Source: Phellopilus nigrolimitatus (taxonomy: Eukaryota; Basidiomycota; Agaricomycetes; Hymenochaetales; Hymenochaetaceae). Taken from it: a stretch of 64,000 nucleotides of DNA. This document shows positions 9,314-19,646 of the stretch, piece after piece. The notes beneath the pieces are model-generated. The model made no database searches. It was not told the DNA's origin and saw only the letters and a program-made list of their open reading frames with translations. Made by a program: the position numbers and the translations under genes. The stretch covers positions 496,001-560,000 of the forward strand of contig JAJOHG010000010.1 in the NCBI GenBank assembly GCA_021029095.1, in the 5' to 3' direction. The number at the start of each line of letters is the position of its first letter. Position 1 is the first letter of the stretch.

Positions 9314-12300
9314 TGATGAACTCCGCTCGGCGGTTGCTAAGCATGCGTCGTACGACCTCCTTCGTCCGGCGCTTAATCTTGCGCGACCTCTGCCGCCGTC
9401 CAAAACCCTCTCCCCCCGTGCACGCGCCATGCGCACGCTAAAAGAACAATCAGCAAATAAAAAACGCGTCCTCACTGAGCTCACTGCGACTTCGCGGAAG
9501 CGCCGGACCAGGCTAGACAACGCGCATACATCCAGGTGGCAGCCTGACGTTGTCGCGTTGGTCCGCGATCGGATCACTATTGCGGCCTCCCAACAGCGGC
9601 TCACAGAAGAAGAAGGCAAGATCCGAAAAGAGTATCGGCGCCTCTTTCCGAGCGATATTCCCCACGTTGACGACCTCCCGAACGACGTCTATCACGAGTT
9701 CACCCTAAAGGACGCCGAGAAGCGGATCCGCGCGCGCCAATACTCGTCCCCGAGGAAATACCGTGAAGCTTGGGACACGCTTCTTAAGCAACACCTAGAC
9801 GCTGGCCGGCTGCACCCGTCCAGCAGCAAACATGCTTCCCCGGCCTTCCTCCTAGCCAAAGCCGACCCGTTAGCCCTCCCTCGTATGCTTTGCGACTTCC
9901 GCGAACTAAACGCGAACACGGAGCCTGACAGCTACCCCCTCCCCCGCGTTGACGACATCCTTGCGGACTGCGCGCGGGGTAAAATCTGGGGTAAGATCGA
10001 CATGACGAATGCGTTTTTCCAAACGAAGGTTCGCCCCGATCAGATCCCGCTCACTGCCATTAATACCCCGCAGGGCCTGTATGAATGGACTGTAATGCCC
10101 ATGGGTTGCCGTAACGCTCCGGCAACTCACCAGCGCCGCATGGAAAGGGCTTTAGCGGGCCTGATCGGTAAGATCTGCCACTGCTATCTTGATGACATAA
10201 TTATCTGGTCTGATAGCGTGGATGATCACATCAAAAACGTCCGCGCCGTCCTCGACGCGCTCGCCAAGGCCAAACTGTACTGCTCCGCCAAAAAGACGAA
10301 ACTCTTCTGCTCCTCCATCGATTTCCTCGGCCATCGGATCTCTCAAGAAGGCATTCAAGCTGACCCTCAGAAAACAGAAAAAATCGCCGCTTGGCCACAA
10401 CCCCGCTCCGCTTCCGAAGTTCGCTCCTTCCTTGGCCTAGTACGCTATATCGCCCCTTTTCTCCCCCATCTCGCCGACTATACCGCCGTACTCAACACCC
10501 TCACCACAAAGAACGCCGAAAAGGATTTCCCCCCCTGGACTCCAGCATCTCAACACGCCTTCGAAAACATCAAAAAACTCGTCCTCTCCGCCAAATGCCT
10601 AACGACAATCGACCACAAGAACCCCGGATCCAACAAGATTTTCCTGCACACGGACGCCAGCGACAGACGTACGGGCTCAGTCCTCTCCTTTGGACCAACT
10701 GCTGATGACGCGCGGCCTGTGGGTTTCGACTCAACGCCTCTTCGCGGCCCGGAACTCAATTACCCCGTACATGAAAAGGAACTCCTCGCCATCGTCAAAG
10801 CGCTCAAAAAATTCCGCTCCGACTTGCTCGGCACCACCTTCACTGTCTACACCGACCACAAGACCCTCGAGCATTTCCTCACCCAGAAGGACCTGTCCCG
10901 CCGTCAAGCGCGTTGGCAAGAATTCCTTGCTCAGTACGTATTTGAGATTCGCTACATCCCTGGAGAGCTAAATGTCGTCGCCGACGGCCTGTCGCGCTTT
11001 CCTGACGAGGAAGGCGTAGACTCTCCGGAAGCCCGACCAGCAGCGCCTGATTTTTCGGCGGCTGTCCTCTCAATCTCCTCGGATGCTGAGCTCCTCCAAA
11101 AGATCCGCTCTGGTTACTCTGGCGATGCCTTCTCTGCTCACCTACTTGCAAACCCCACCTCCTCACTGGGAATTCGTATCGAGAACGGACTCCTCTTCCT
11201 GGGTGACCGCCTTGTCATTCCACGCACCAGCGAGCTCCGAGAAACTCTCTTCCGGCTCGCTCATGACTCTCTGGGACACTACGGCTCTGAAAAGACTTAC
11301 GCTACGCTGCGCTCATCCTTCTACTGGCCGAACATGCGTGCCGACCTAGAAAAGTCCTACATACCACAGTGCGACTCCTGCCAACGTAACAAGTCCTCAA
11401 CAAAGCGCCCTGCCGGGCCTCTTCACCCCATTGCTATCGCGCGAGAGCGTGGCGACAACGTTTTCATAGACTTCGTCGGCCCGTTGCCACCCGACCACGG
11501 CTATAACTACCTCTGCACCATCACTGATCAGCTCGGTGCGGACGTGCGCCTCATTCCGTGCAACTCGGATATCGATGCTACAACCTTTGCTCGCCTTTTC
11601 TTCGACCACTGGTACTGTGAGAATGGGCTCCCGCTCAACATCTACAGTGACCGCGACCATCTCTTTCTTTCTCGCTTCTGGAAGTCACTCCACCGTCTCT
11701 CCGGCGTCAAACTCAAGATGAGCACCTCTTACCACCCGCAAACTGACGGCCTCAGTGAACGTACCAACAAGACTGTCATTCAGGCGCTACGCTTCTACGT
11801 TTCCCGGCAACAAACTGGATGGGTCGACGCTCTGCCCCGAGTACGCTTCGAACTCATGAATACTGTCAACGCGTCCACGGGCTTCACCCCGTTTCAACTT
11901 CGTATGGGACGCTCTCCCCGAATCATCCCTCCCCTCGTCGCCTTGCAGACCCCTCCTGACGAATTACCTGAAGACGCTCGAGCTCGCGAACTCTTCCAGC
12001 GTCTCGCTCTTGACTGCGCAGAAGCGCGCGACGCTCTTGTTCTAGCAAAAGTCTCTCAGGCCAGGCAAGCCGACAAAACTCGCTCCCCCGAAGATCGTTT
12101 CGCAGTCAACGACTACGTGATGCTCTCCACCCTCCACCGGCGGCGCGACTACATGCAACATGGCGACGGACGCGTCGCCAAGTTCATGCCCCGCTGGGAT
12201 GGCAAATATCGCGTTACACGCGCTTTCCCCGACCGCTCCGTGTACCAACTTGAGTTCCCTAACGCGCGGAACAAGTGCGTTTCTTTCCACGCCTCGCAAC

Positions 12301-12554
12301 TCAAGCGGTACAATGCCAACGACGCCTCCTTGTACCCCTCTCGTGCGCTGACTCGGCCTCCGCCCGTCCTCACACCCGAGGGCTACGAAGAATTTGAAGT
12401 CGAGCAAATCCTCGACCAACGTCGGCGTGGTCGCGGGTTCCAATACCTTGTCCGCTGGCGCGGCGAAGGTCCAGAAGGCGACCTCTGGGTTCCCGGCCGC
12501 GAACTAGACGACTGCGAGGCCTTGGACATCTGGGTCGGTCACCTGCGTTCTTAA
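9314..12554 (+). CDS. pol: reverse transcriptase, RNase H, integrase, chromodomain (second part of interrupted gag-pol)
   Basis: Numbering is from the first internal Met at 9429 (1041 residues); the frame is open upstream to 9276. The RT catalytic motif YLDD is at residues 253-256. RNase H begins with TDASD near 408 and continues with a TDHKTLEHF block. The integrase zinc finger uses H612, H617, C648 and C651 (HHCC). The integrase core has D681, D741 and E777, so DD35E spacing is intact. A chromodomain (about 987-1035, with a VRWRGEG core and aromatic Trp positions) closes the protein; in chromoviruses this module directs integration towards heterochromatin. No stop or frameshift occurs. Upstream, the sequence from 9314 to about 9400 encodes the conserved YDLL-type linker between protease and RT, which shows that this is the continuation of the left-hand frame. 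Confidence 0.95.
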
Positions 12555-12643
12555 CCATTTCTCTCTTAATTACATACGGACTCTCTGGACGCTGCCCTCA
12601 AATCCAGTAGATGACTTCCCCTTCCCCTCCATTCCTTTCTTTC

Positions 12644-12657
12644 ACAGTGGGGAGGAG
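12644..12657 (+). other. polypurine tract of the retrotransposon
   Basis: A purine run (GTGGGGAGGAG) sits directly 5' of the LTR start TGTAACC at 12658 and about 90 bp after the pol stop. In Ty3/gypsy elements this is the plus-strand priming site. Confidence 0.7.
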
Positions 12658-12905
12658 TGTAACCTCCCGGTTACGACCGCCAATCATTATTAGATAAACA
12701 TTCCTTTTTTCGTAACGTACTTATATGCGCGCACGCCGTGATTCGAGCTTTAACTTCTCTCACTCGAATCACAGGTATGCGCTAATCATTGTATTATTTA
12801 GAACTTCTCTCACTCGAATCACAGAGCTTTCTCCTGTCTGTTTTAGTGTTCACACCTCACGGTGTGCTTCCATACTTTTTCCTACGGTGCTAATTGCTAT
12901 TCACG
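12658..12905 (+). repeat. 3' LTR (start certain, end approximate)
   Basis: It begins TGTAACCTCC immediately after the polypurine tract. The 3' border is not resolved, because the 5' LTR is outside the window and no clean terminal CA can be chosen. Homology to an unrelated duplicated segment (17.62 kb) starts near 12905 and limits it. Inside, a 23-bp block (AACTTCTCTCACTCGAATCA...) occurs at 12752 and again at 12802. The first block is preceded by GATTCGAG, which can pair with CTCGAATC. Confidence 0.6.
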
Positions 12906-13033
12906 AATTGCGACAAGCACACGACTACTTAGGATATAGTGGCCTTGTTTTCTTTGAGAAAAGTTATGTAGAGTAGCATCCGTGCTATTCAGACTGGCCA
13001 TCCATGTATTTTATTTTTATTCTTTAAGAATTA
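12905..13033. repeat. segment duplicated at 17620-17755 (left part)
   Basis: About 105 bp (from GGATATAGTGGCC to TTCTTTAAGA) recur at 17650-17750 with scattered substitutions. Together with 13672-14490 versus 17755-18650 this forms one diverged segmental duplication, interrupted here by the element at 13034-13671. No gene is evident in this piece itself. Confidence 0.75.
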
Positions 13034-13671
13034 CAGTGTACTACGCCTCCTTTAGACCCAGTTGAATATTGTAATGTGCACAGCTAATTTTTGTTGAATT
13101 TATTTTTTGCAACACATTTCAGTTACACTAGGAACACTGTATGAAAATATCTAAGTATTCCATGCAGAGGAAAAAATGAAACAAATGATTCATGAAAGCA
13201 GAGCTTTTGTCACGGACACTGGTCCTTTAGACACCTGTGATTCCATCACAAACACACCAAGTTTTGCGCGTTTACGCAGCGGCGCATGTCGGCTAGGCTC
13301 GCAGGTGTCACACTCAGATACCCAATGAACAATATTTTGCCTACCATGAACAGTTTTGGCCATTAATTGTCGAGCTCGAAAAGTGAAGATAAAGAAAGGA
13401 TTGTGCCTCTTATTCTGAGTAATTTTTTCAATGAAAAGGGATGCACAAAGGATTAAGAGTTGTGAATGTCAACTGTAGAAATGGCATATTTGGTACATTT
13501 TCAACTCTTACAGATGAACAAGCATGTTTTTCTTTCTGAGAACTGGTACATAGGTTGAGCATTCTTGCCCAAATGTATATTAAAAATCTCAAGCCAAAAT
13601 ATCAAGAAATGAAGGAGAAATGTGAAGTGTCTAAAGGATGGGTGGTGTCTAAAGGAGGCATAGTACACTTG
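13034..13671. mobile_element. 638-bp Tc1/mariner-like non-autonomous element with TA target duplication
   Basis: The ends are inverted repeats of about 25 bp: left CAGTGTACTACGCCTCCTTT, right AAAGGAGGCATAGTACACTTG. TA flanks both sides (13032-13033 and 13672-13673). The paralogous segment near 17755 continues without this block, so the empty site is visible within the window. No transposase frame is present. Confidence 0.8.
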
Positions 13672-13944
13672 TAGATTTCCAGGAGCTGCAGATACGGCTC
13701 AGGCGCCGGCTGCAGCCGAACTGTGGCTTGGGTAGGTAGTAGAACTGTTTGTGCTGCAAGGACAACTCGTGTTTCTGTGCAGGGAGCACTTGGTATTATT
13801 GTTACCGCCTTGTACACGTATATGGTTACCTTTTTTGGGGGGAGACAGATACATACATGTACGGGACATAATATCAATATGTGGCTGGTGATACAACACA
13901 AGGAACTGGCAAGATAACTCTGACGTGTCTCTGGAGAATGCCGT

Positions 13945-14490
13945 TTGTCAGGGCTGACTAGTATCCGCCACCAGCTTTGCACCCTCTCGACTGATGCTTT
14001 CCTGTGGTCCTCCTCTGTTGCTTTCCACAGCGCATCATCTGTTTTTTTGCGGATCATGCGCAGCAGTGCCAGCAGCATGTTGAACTCGTTGAAATCATCA
14101 GACTCTTCTCTGTCCTCCCCTTCTTCCTTTTTCTTTCTTTCCCATTTTGTGTGCCGACAAGTCTGATCCTCCACTTGTTTCTCCCTTTCTCCCTGAGTTC
14201 TATCTGTTTCTGCGAGTGGGGAACCACTTCCCCGTGTTATTTACTCCCCAGGTTAGTAACCCTCACGCGTACTCAAATCAATGTGATCAATTGCTGTCTG
14301 TGGTGCCCATGTTTTCAGCGCAGTGCATGCGTAGACATCAGTGAACCGAGAAGCCTCATCTGGAACATGGCAGATCTGCTGCAAAAAATGTGGTTTGTGA
14401 TGGGCAGTGTGAAGTCCTCAAAGACAAGGAGAGTGACAAGCTGGACCTTGGGGTCTGTATCTTCTACCATGTCTTTGGAGGTGTTTGGAG
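13945..14490 (-). pseudogene. decayed copy of uncharacterised family-A gene (C-terminal part)
   Basis: On the minus strand the segments DTDPKVQLVTLLVFEDFTLP, VYACTALKTWAPQTAIDH and FNEFNMLLALLRMIRKK, then RKASVERVQSW, follow the same order as in the gene at 18052-19422 (DTDPKRL..., VYAGAAFEAWAPRAVVE, FDAFDMLLALRRMIHKP, RRASVARVQNW). A one-base loss near 13975 shifts the C-terminus past the homologous stop. The copy is much more AT-rich than its paralog. Homology extends downstream into 13680-13870, matching 17765-17950. The function of the family is unknown. Confidence 0.65.
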
Positions 14491-14672
14491 TCTGGGTTAG
14501 ATTAGGTGTGTTGATGAGAAGAAGAAAAAAAGGGTGCGTAAATAGGGGACTGAGATGTTAATCATTGATTATCCCCGGACAGGTTGGTAATGTCAGTGTG
14601 GTGCACACACAGCATGCAGTGCACATAGCTAGTTGTGTCTCCAACTGTTGTTGTTGTGGGACTGGACATACA

Positions 14673-15072
14673 CACTGCGGGAATCCACTTAGAATCCCCC
14701 CATGGTGAGTTTTATTTAATTGTGGCTTTCTCCACACATTATAGTTTAACACTTTTGGACACTTTTATCCAAATCAGTTTTTAACTTTGTTATGCCTTTT
14801 TCTAAACAGTATATTTTAACTTTCTTTTTGCCTTTGTCCACACAAGAAAGGCTTAACAAAGGGGTGCTTTGACAAAAACATGCCTTTTTAAGCCTTTCTT
14901 GTGTGGACAAAGGCAAAAAGAAAGTTAAAATATACTGTTTAGAAAAAGGCATAACAAAGTTAAAAAACTGACTTGGATAAAAGTGTCCAAAAGTGTTAAA
15001 CTATAATGTGTGGAGAAAGCCACAATTAAATAAAACTCACCATGGGGGGATTCTAAGTGGATGCCCGCAGTG
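14673..15072. mobile_element. 400-bp fold-back (CACTA-like MITE) with 3-bp target duplication
   Basis: Two arms of about 180 bp are near-perfect inverted copies, separated by a loop of about 33 bp (14856-14888). The ends read CACTGCGGG and CCCGCAGTG. The flanks are ACA on both sides (14670-14672 and 15073-15075). CACT(A/G) ends with a 3-bp duplication are features of the CACTA superfamily. There is no coding capacity. The arms would fold into a very long hairpin if transcribed. Confidence 0.8.
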
Positions 15073-15305
15073 ACACCACGGGCATGAGCTGAGTGCACAT
15101 GAAATTTGGGCTTCCCCTTTTTTCACACTTTCTTCTTTCATTGTGGCATGCAGGTTGCCTTGTGTTCCTAAGAGCACACTTGGAGCATGCCAGCATTTTT
15201 CACAGTTTTATTTCAATAAAATATTGGATATCATTCCTGACTACTACAATGTCTGTTATTTAAGCAGTAGCATTTTCTTCCAACTCTGTCAAGCAGCCTC
15301 ATCAA

Positions 15306-16565
15306 TTACTGTTCCTTTGCTACTTCCAAACCCAAATTTACTAGGGCTCTGTATTGGGACTCAGTGGCATCATAAGGAATAGTGATTTTTTTCAGTGATT
15401 TAAGTCTTGTGTCATGTGATCGAGAATGTACCATATCTAAAAGCTTTTTAAAGTTGGTGAGGAAATCAAGGGTGGAAACATTTAGCTCCTCAAGGTCAGG
15501 ACAAAAAGGATGCTTTCCACTCCCTGCTGTCAGTGCATCCAGAATCATGCTTGTCATTGGAACTACTCTCAAATAGACCAAACTGGGAGTTTGCTTCAGG
15601 TATGTCAATACACTGGTTTCTCTGATTCGGAAGCAGTAAAAAGTGAGCCTTTTAAGGACTTGTGGGTTTGAGCGGCACAGAAGATCCTCAACAATAGTTG
15701 AGTTAGTTGCACCCACATTCACACATATGTCAGTCAACACAGGAAAAGTAAGCTGTGCAAGCAATGGCCCTATGTCTGACCTATTAGATGCAGAGATATA
15801 TAGCTTAGAGAGGTTATCAAGCTTCCACACATGAAGAGGGGAATGTTGATGATGCTCTGGCTGTTTAAGACGAATAAAAACATCAAGTGTCTTTAGGTTT
15901 GGAGCTTGTTTAATCCACCACATAATGGATTCAGTAGATGGACTGTTGGATAACTCAAGACCTGTGAGCCGTGCATACCCAGAATGGAGTCTACTTTTGG
16001 GATGCAGAGTGAATGAAGTGTATTCTGCTTGCCAGGCAGGATAGTTACTGTCTTTTGTGTCTTCAACTTCAAGTTCGAATTCCCTGAGCTTTGGTGCATT
16101 GTCAAGATTGGTCAATGCATCCAATAGACCCTGAACCACAGAAAAGTTTTCCACATAAATCTTCAGTGAACGCCAGCGGTGCTGACAAGTGAGAAGCAAG
16201 CTAATGATTTCTTTCATTTCTTTGCAATAGTCTTCATAGCTGTTATGGTCAGGCAAGTATGAGAACTTGATGGAGATGGGGGCATTGCCAGAATTTCTTA
16301 TCCATCTTCCCAGTCGGTCAAGGAATGTTTTTGGATCAAGTCTTTTCCCATCTCTTATTGTGTCATTATCAAGTTCAATGCCAGTCCATAGGCAAGGTGT
16401 GTTCTCGGCAAATTTATTCCAAGTTTTGCAGACCTGAGTTAGACACAGGGGTGCAGCTAGAGTAGATGGTTTGTTATTGTCATCAGGTAGACAAGAAACA
16501 AGAATATGAGATAGGACCTCTGGTGGGAGTTTATCAAAAAGTGTCCCATGATTATGAGAGGGCAT
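15306..16565 (-). CDS. F-box protein with leucine-rich-repeat-like C-terminus
   Basis: An intronless frame of 419 residues starts at the ATG at 16565. The F-box is at about residues 8-55 (FDKLPPEVLSHILVSCL... TQVCKTWNKFAENTPCLWTGI), with the LPPE and CxxW positions that contact Skp1. The rest shows repeated leucine-rich strands (LTGLELSNSPS, APNLKTLDVFI, NPQVLKRLTFYC, CPDLEELNVSTLDFL), the usual form of basidiomycete F-box proteins. By family it would be the substrate-recognition subunit of an SCF ubiquitin ligase; the substrate is unknown. It sits alone in an AT-rich island between small transposons, and its base composition is clearly lower in GC than the window's other genes. The frame has no damage, so it is probably functional. 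Confidence 0.85.
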   Translation of the reverse strand: MPSHNHGTLFDKLPPEVLSHILVSCLPDDNNKPSTLAAPLCLTQVCKTWNKFAENTPCLWTGIELDNDTIRDGKRLDPKTFLDRLGRWIRNSGNAPISIKFSYLPDHNSYEDYCKEMKEIISLLLTCQHRWRSLKIYVENFSVVQGLLDALTNLDNAPKLREFELEVEDTKDSNYPAWQAEYTSFTLHPKSRLHSGYARLTGLELSNSPSTESIMWWIKQAPNLKTLDVFIRLKQPEHHQHSPLHVWKLDNLSKLYISASNRSDIGPLLAQLTFPVLTDICVNVGATNSTIVEDLLCRSNPQVLKRLTFYCFRIRETSVLTYLKQTPSLVYLRVVPMTSMILDALTAGSGKHPFCPDLEELNVSTLDFLTNFKKLLDMVHSRSHDTRLKSLKKITIPYDATESQYRALVNLGLEVAKEQ

Positions 16566-17022
16566 GATATGAAGTAAGTGTGTGTGTTGGAGACAGTTGT
16601 GTGAAGTGGGTTTGGGTCTTGGAAGATGGGGGCAATGGGAAGTGAGGGGAAAGGATAGAATTTATACTCCTGCTTCACAATGTATTACATAACATGTACT
16701 GGCAGAGTTGCCAAAGTTCTGTTTGGTTTGCAGTTTAATCAAAAGGCTGAACTGCAAAGCATGAAATAACAACACCAAAAATACTCAGTTAAGCAAAACT
16801 ACTAATTACTGCTAGATTAGGTTAGAATTTATCCCTGCCCGCTCTAGTGAGCAATATCTCAAAATATGGACAAATGTGGATATCACTATATACACATCAG
16901 GAAAAACCCAAAATGATACATAGTACTAGATAACAGTATATATATATATATTAGGTAAAATAGGCTGAATACATTAATACCCCTTTATATAAGTTATATA
17001 GTAGACTCACCTCAATATATAT
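16566..17022. other. AT-rich intergenic sequence
   Basis: It contains the F-box gene's upstream region (16566-16700) and then TA-rich sequence including a short (TA)n run near 16940. I see no open frame or RNA gene here. Confidence 0.6.
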
Positions 17023-17024
17023 TA

Positions 17025-17484
17025 CAGCTGTTTGCATAAATAATGGCAGTTGTGGGTCAGATTGAAATGAAATGAGTTCACATTATTATTTGGACTCTCA
17101 GGCATTTATGTCGTGCTGCTAGACATCAACGTGGACTAAATGCGTCAGAATTGCACAGAGTGTGTATGCATTAATTATGTATTATATACAAGTGCAAAAA
17201 AGGTGTGCCTGCAAACTTGACCAATTGATGATTTTGGGGGGCATTATCCTTTTATTTATTTTGAAATACAGAGCATTTGTGCAGCGTGTTCTGATCTATT
17301 ATACTATATTAGTAAACACTTGAACATGTACATACGTACTTTTCTCTCAAGAAGGCTTGCTAGTACACAAATTGTTGAAGCACAATCGAGCAGAGATCCA
17401 TCCAAAACAAAACAAATTTGGCGAATTATGAACTCATTTCATTTCAATCTGACCCGCGACTGCCATTATTTATGCAAACAGCTG
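17025..17484. mobile_element. 460-bp Tc1/mariner-like non-autonomous element
   Basis: The terminal inverted repeats are about 60 bp, beginning CAGCTGTTTGCATAAATAAT at both ends, with only a few mismatches. The flanks are TA at 17023-17024 and 17485-17486. The interior (about 340 bp) has no transposase. It belongs to a different family from the 638-bp element at 13034 because the ends do not match. Confidence 0.8.
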
Positions 17485-17619
17485 TAATCACACGCTTCTC
17501 TTGTTCAACACAGAAGACTCGTGTCTGCTTCTCATAGGCATTCGCTACGAATAGTAAGGTTGCCTGGTACTCCTTACATTTCGTCTGCATATACCAGAAA
17601 GGAGTCAAAGGGCCCTATT

Positions 17620-18040
17620 CGGTATTTACTTGTGCAACACTCGTAACTTGGGATATAGTGGCCTGTTTTCTTCGAGAAAAGTTATGTAGAGCAGCATCCG
17701 TGCTTTTCAAACTGGCCATCCATGTTTTATTTTATTTTATTATTCTTTAAGACTTGAATTTTTAGGGGAGCTGGGATTGGATACGGCTCAGACGTCGGCG
17801 CTGGCAGGCTGCAGCCGATCTGTGGCTCGGGTAGGTAGAACTGTCTGTGCTCTGCTTTGAGAGCGCTTCCGACACAGGTCCTTGGTTGGCATTATCGCTT
17901 CATACACCGTAATTACATATTTTCGGGAGACAAAAATGCAACGCACTTGAATATATTATATACATACCTTCAGTAATTTTAACGCGAAGAAGCATAAATA
18001 AGATAATAATAAGGATAAGAAAATGGGGCCTGAACGTCCC
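17620..18040. repeat. segment duplicated at 12905-13033 and 13672-13870
   Basis: Homology to the other copy runs from GGATATAGTGGCC at about 17653 through GATACGGCTCAG near 17780 to about 17950. It is the 3' flank of the family-A gene, which explains why it was duplicated with it. No gene is seen in the segment itself. Confidence 0.7.
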
Positions 18041-18051
18041 CTAAGCGCTTG

Positions 18052-19044
18052 TCAAGGCTGGTTATCCGCCAGCCAGTTCTGCACCCGCGCGACCGAGGCT
18101 CGTCTCTGGCCCGCTTCGGCCTCCGCTTCGGCCCTGCGCTGCGGGTCGGCTGGCTTATGGATCATGCGCCGCAGCGCGAGCAGCATGTCGAACGCGTCAA
18201 AGGAGGAGGAGGAGGAGGAGGAATTGGTCGCGCCGTTTTCGTCGCTGCCCTCCCCTTCGCACGCGCGCGCCACCGCGTCCCCCGGCGTTCGTGCGCCGCC
18301 CTTCTCGTCTTCCTCCTCCCCGCCCGCGGAGCCGCTCCTCCCACCGTCGGGACAGGGATAGTAATCCGCGCGCGCGCATGCCCGTAAGCGCTCAACAACC
18401 GCCCGGGGCGCCCACGCCTCGAACGCGGCGCCCGCGTAGACGGCGGCGAGGAGGACGTCCGGGGGCCGAGTGGCTGCGTCGGGAAGGGCGACGCAGCGGC
18501 TGCCGACGTACGCGGTGAGCGGCGGCGTGGTCTGCGCGAAGACGTGCAGCGTGGCGACCGCGCGGAGGGAGGGAAGGAGGGGGCGACGTCGGCAGATGTG
18601 AGCGAGGCGTTTGGGGTCTGTGTCGACGAGGAAAATAAAAAACCTGTGAGTGTGTGCAGGGTGGGGCTGCTGCTTCCCCGGACGGACCTAGAGAAACGCG
18701 AGTGCGTGCTGGCCGAGGGCCGTGTGGATTATGGGGTTGACGCGCAGCGCGTTGCGGACGTCGTTGCGGACGTCGTCGACGCCGGCGACGACGCACTCCC
18801 CTCTGCTCCGCGCGGCCGTGAGGCGCCGTATATACTGCGAAACGCAACGCGCAAATCAAATCAGTTATTGCTAGTTAGTCGCCGCGCGCCGTTGACATAT
18901 TTTAGATGGCAGGAGCGCAAGAGAAGGGCTGACCGCGTCGCCTTTCGTGCGGGGTACGAGATAGGCAGTGTCGCACAGTGCGCCCGGGAGGTCCGTGAAC
19001 GGGCATGCGGGGTACAGCGCGCGCAGGCGCCGCCGCACGCGGCG

Positions 19045-19077
<33 letters not shown>

Positions 19078-19422
19078 GGCAACCGTCGCGACGTCCGGGT
19101 CGGCGAAGCAGGGCGGCGCGCCGGCGGGGTCGTAATGGTAATAGTAGGCGTCGCCGGTGCACACGGGCGCGTCACGGTCGCATGCGGGCGGGTCCAGGTC
19201 CACCGCGCCAGAGAGGGAGATGACGCCGCCCGCGGAGCCGGAGATGGCGCACGCGAGGTATTCTAGCCATTTGCGCGGCTTGAGGGAGTAGAGGGGGAAG
19301 GCGCCGAAGGGGATGGCGAGGACTGTGAACCAGGCGGGATACGTGTCCGGGACGTCGTCGACGGCGGGCGGGAGGCGGAGGTGCAGCGAGACCGGTTCCT
19401 CCTGAGATGAGGACGAGGCCAT
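18052..19422 (-). CDS. uncharacterised protein, 'family A' (spliced, exon joins not fully resolved)
   Basis: The start is at 19422 (MASSSSQEEPVSLHLRL). Exon 1 runs to about 18940. It has one hydrophobic segment (WFTVLAIPFGAFPLY), acidic/aromatic blocks (GDAYYYHYD) and an ST dipeptide run encoded by a hexanucleotide repeat. A middle block near 18690-18840 (VDDVRNDVRNALRVNP) ends at TAG in its best frame, so the splice path there is unclear. The last exon, after a CAG acceptor near 18650, runs VDTDPKRLAHIC... through VYAGAAFEAWAPRAVVE and FDAFDMLLALRRMIHKP to QNWLADNQP and TGA at 18052. The conservation of the last exon in the decayed copy near 14 kb supports that frame. I recognise no domain. 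It may be intact or slightly damaged in the middle. Confidence 0.5.
19046..19075. repeat. (GTGCTC)5 hexanucleotide microsatellite in family-A exon 1
   Basis: Five copies of GTGCTC encode alternating Ser-Thr on the minus strand. The tandem-array fragments of this exon lack it. Confidence 0.85.
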
Positions 19423-19646
19423 TGTGCTGAGATGATGGTGGTGGCGGTTCGGGTTTATGTGAGTGTGAGTCAACGCGTTCTCTGTGCTTCCGGCTTCGTA
19501 TCTCGACGAATTCCCTGGCTGGGAGAAATGCATGATCGCTGGACCATTGCGTAGGGAACTGTAATTGTTTTCTATGGTCTTCGGGTGTGTTTTTGTGTGC
19601 GCAATGTGAGTCGAAAAGCGACAAATAGCCGGCAATACGCGTGCGG

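Larger units (their letters stand above)
1..12905 (+). mobile_element. Ty3/gypsy chromovirus LTR retrotransposon, 5' end outside window, interrupted
   Basis: Seen: a gag zinc knuckle and aspartic protease on the left (3-802), then after an 8.5-kb insertion RT, RNase H, integrase and chromodomain in the same frame (9314-12554), a purine-rich tract and an LTR start at 12658. The order protease-RT-RNaseH-integrase plus a C-terminal chromodomain is that of Ty3/gypsy chromoviruses, which are common in basidiomycetes. The 5' LTR and most of gag lie left of the window. The right limit is approximate: the LTR must end before about 12905, where sequence shared with 17.62 kb begins. The pol frame has no stop or frameshift, so the element was young when it was interrupted. 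Confidence 0.9.

Noticed and set aside
9276..9428. Separate start for the pol gene at 9429
   Set aside because: The coding similarity (protease-RT linker) extends upstream to 9314, and the frame is continuous with the left-hand protease once the insertion is ignored. The Met at 9429 is internal.
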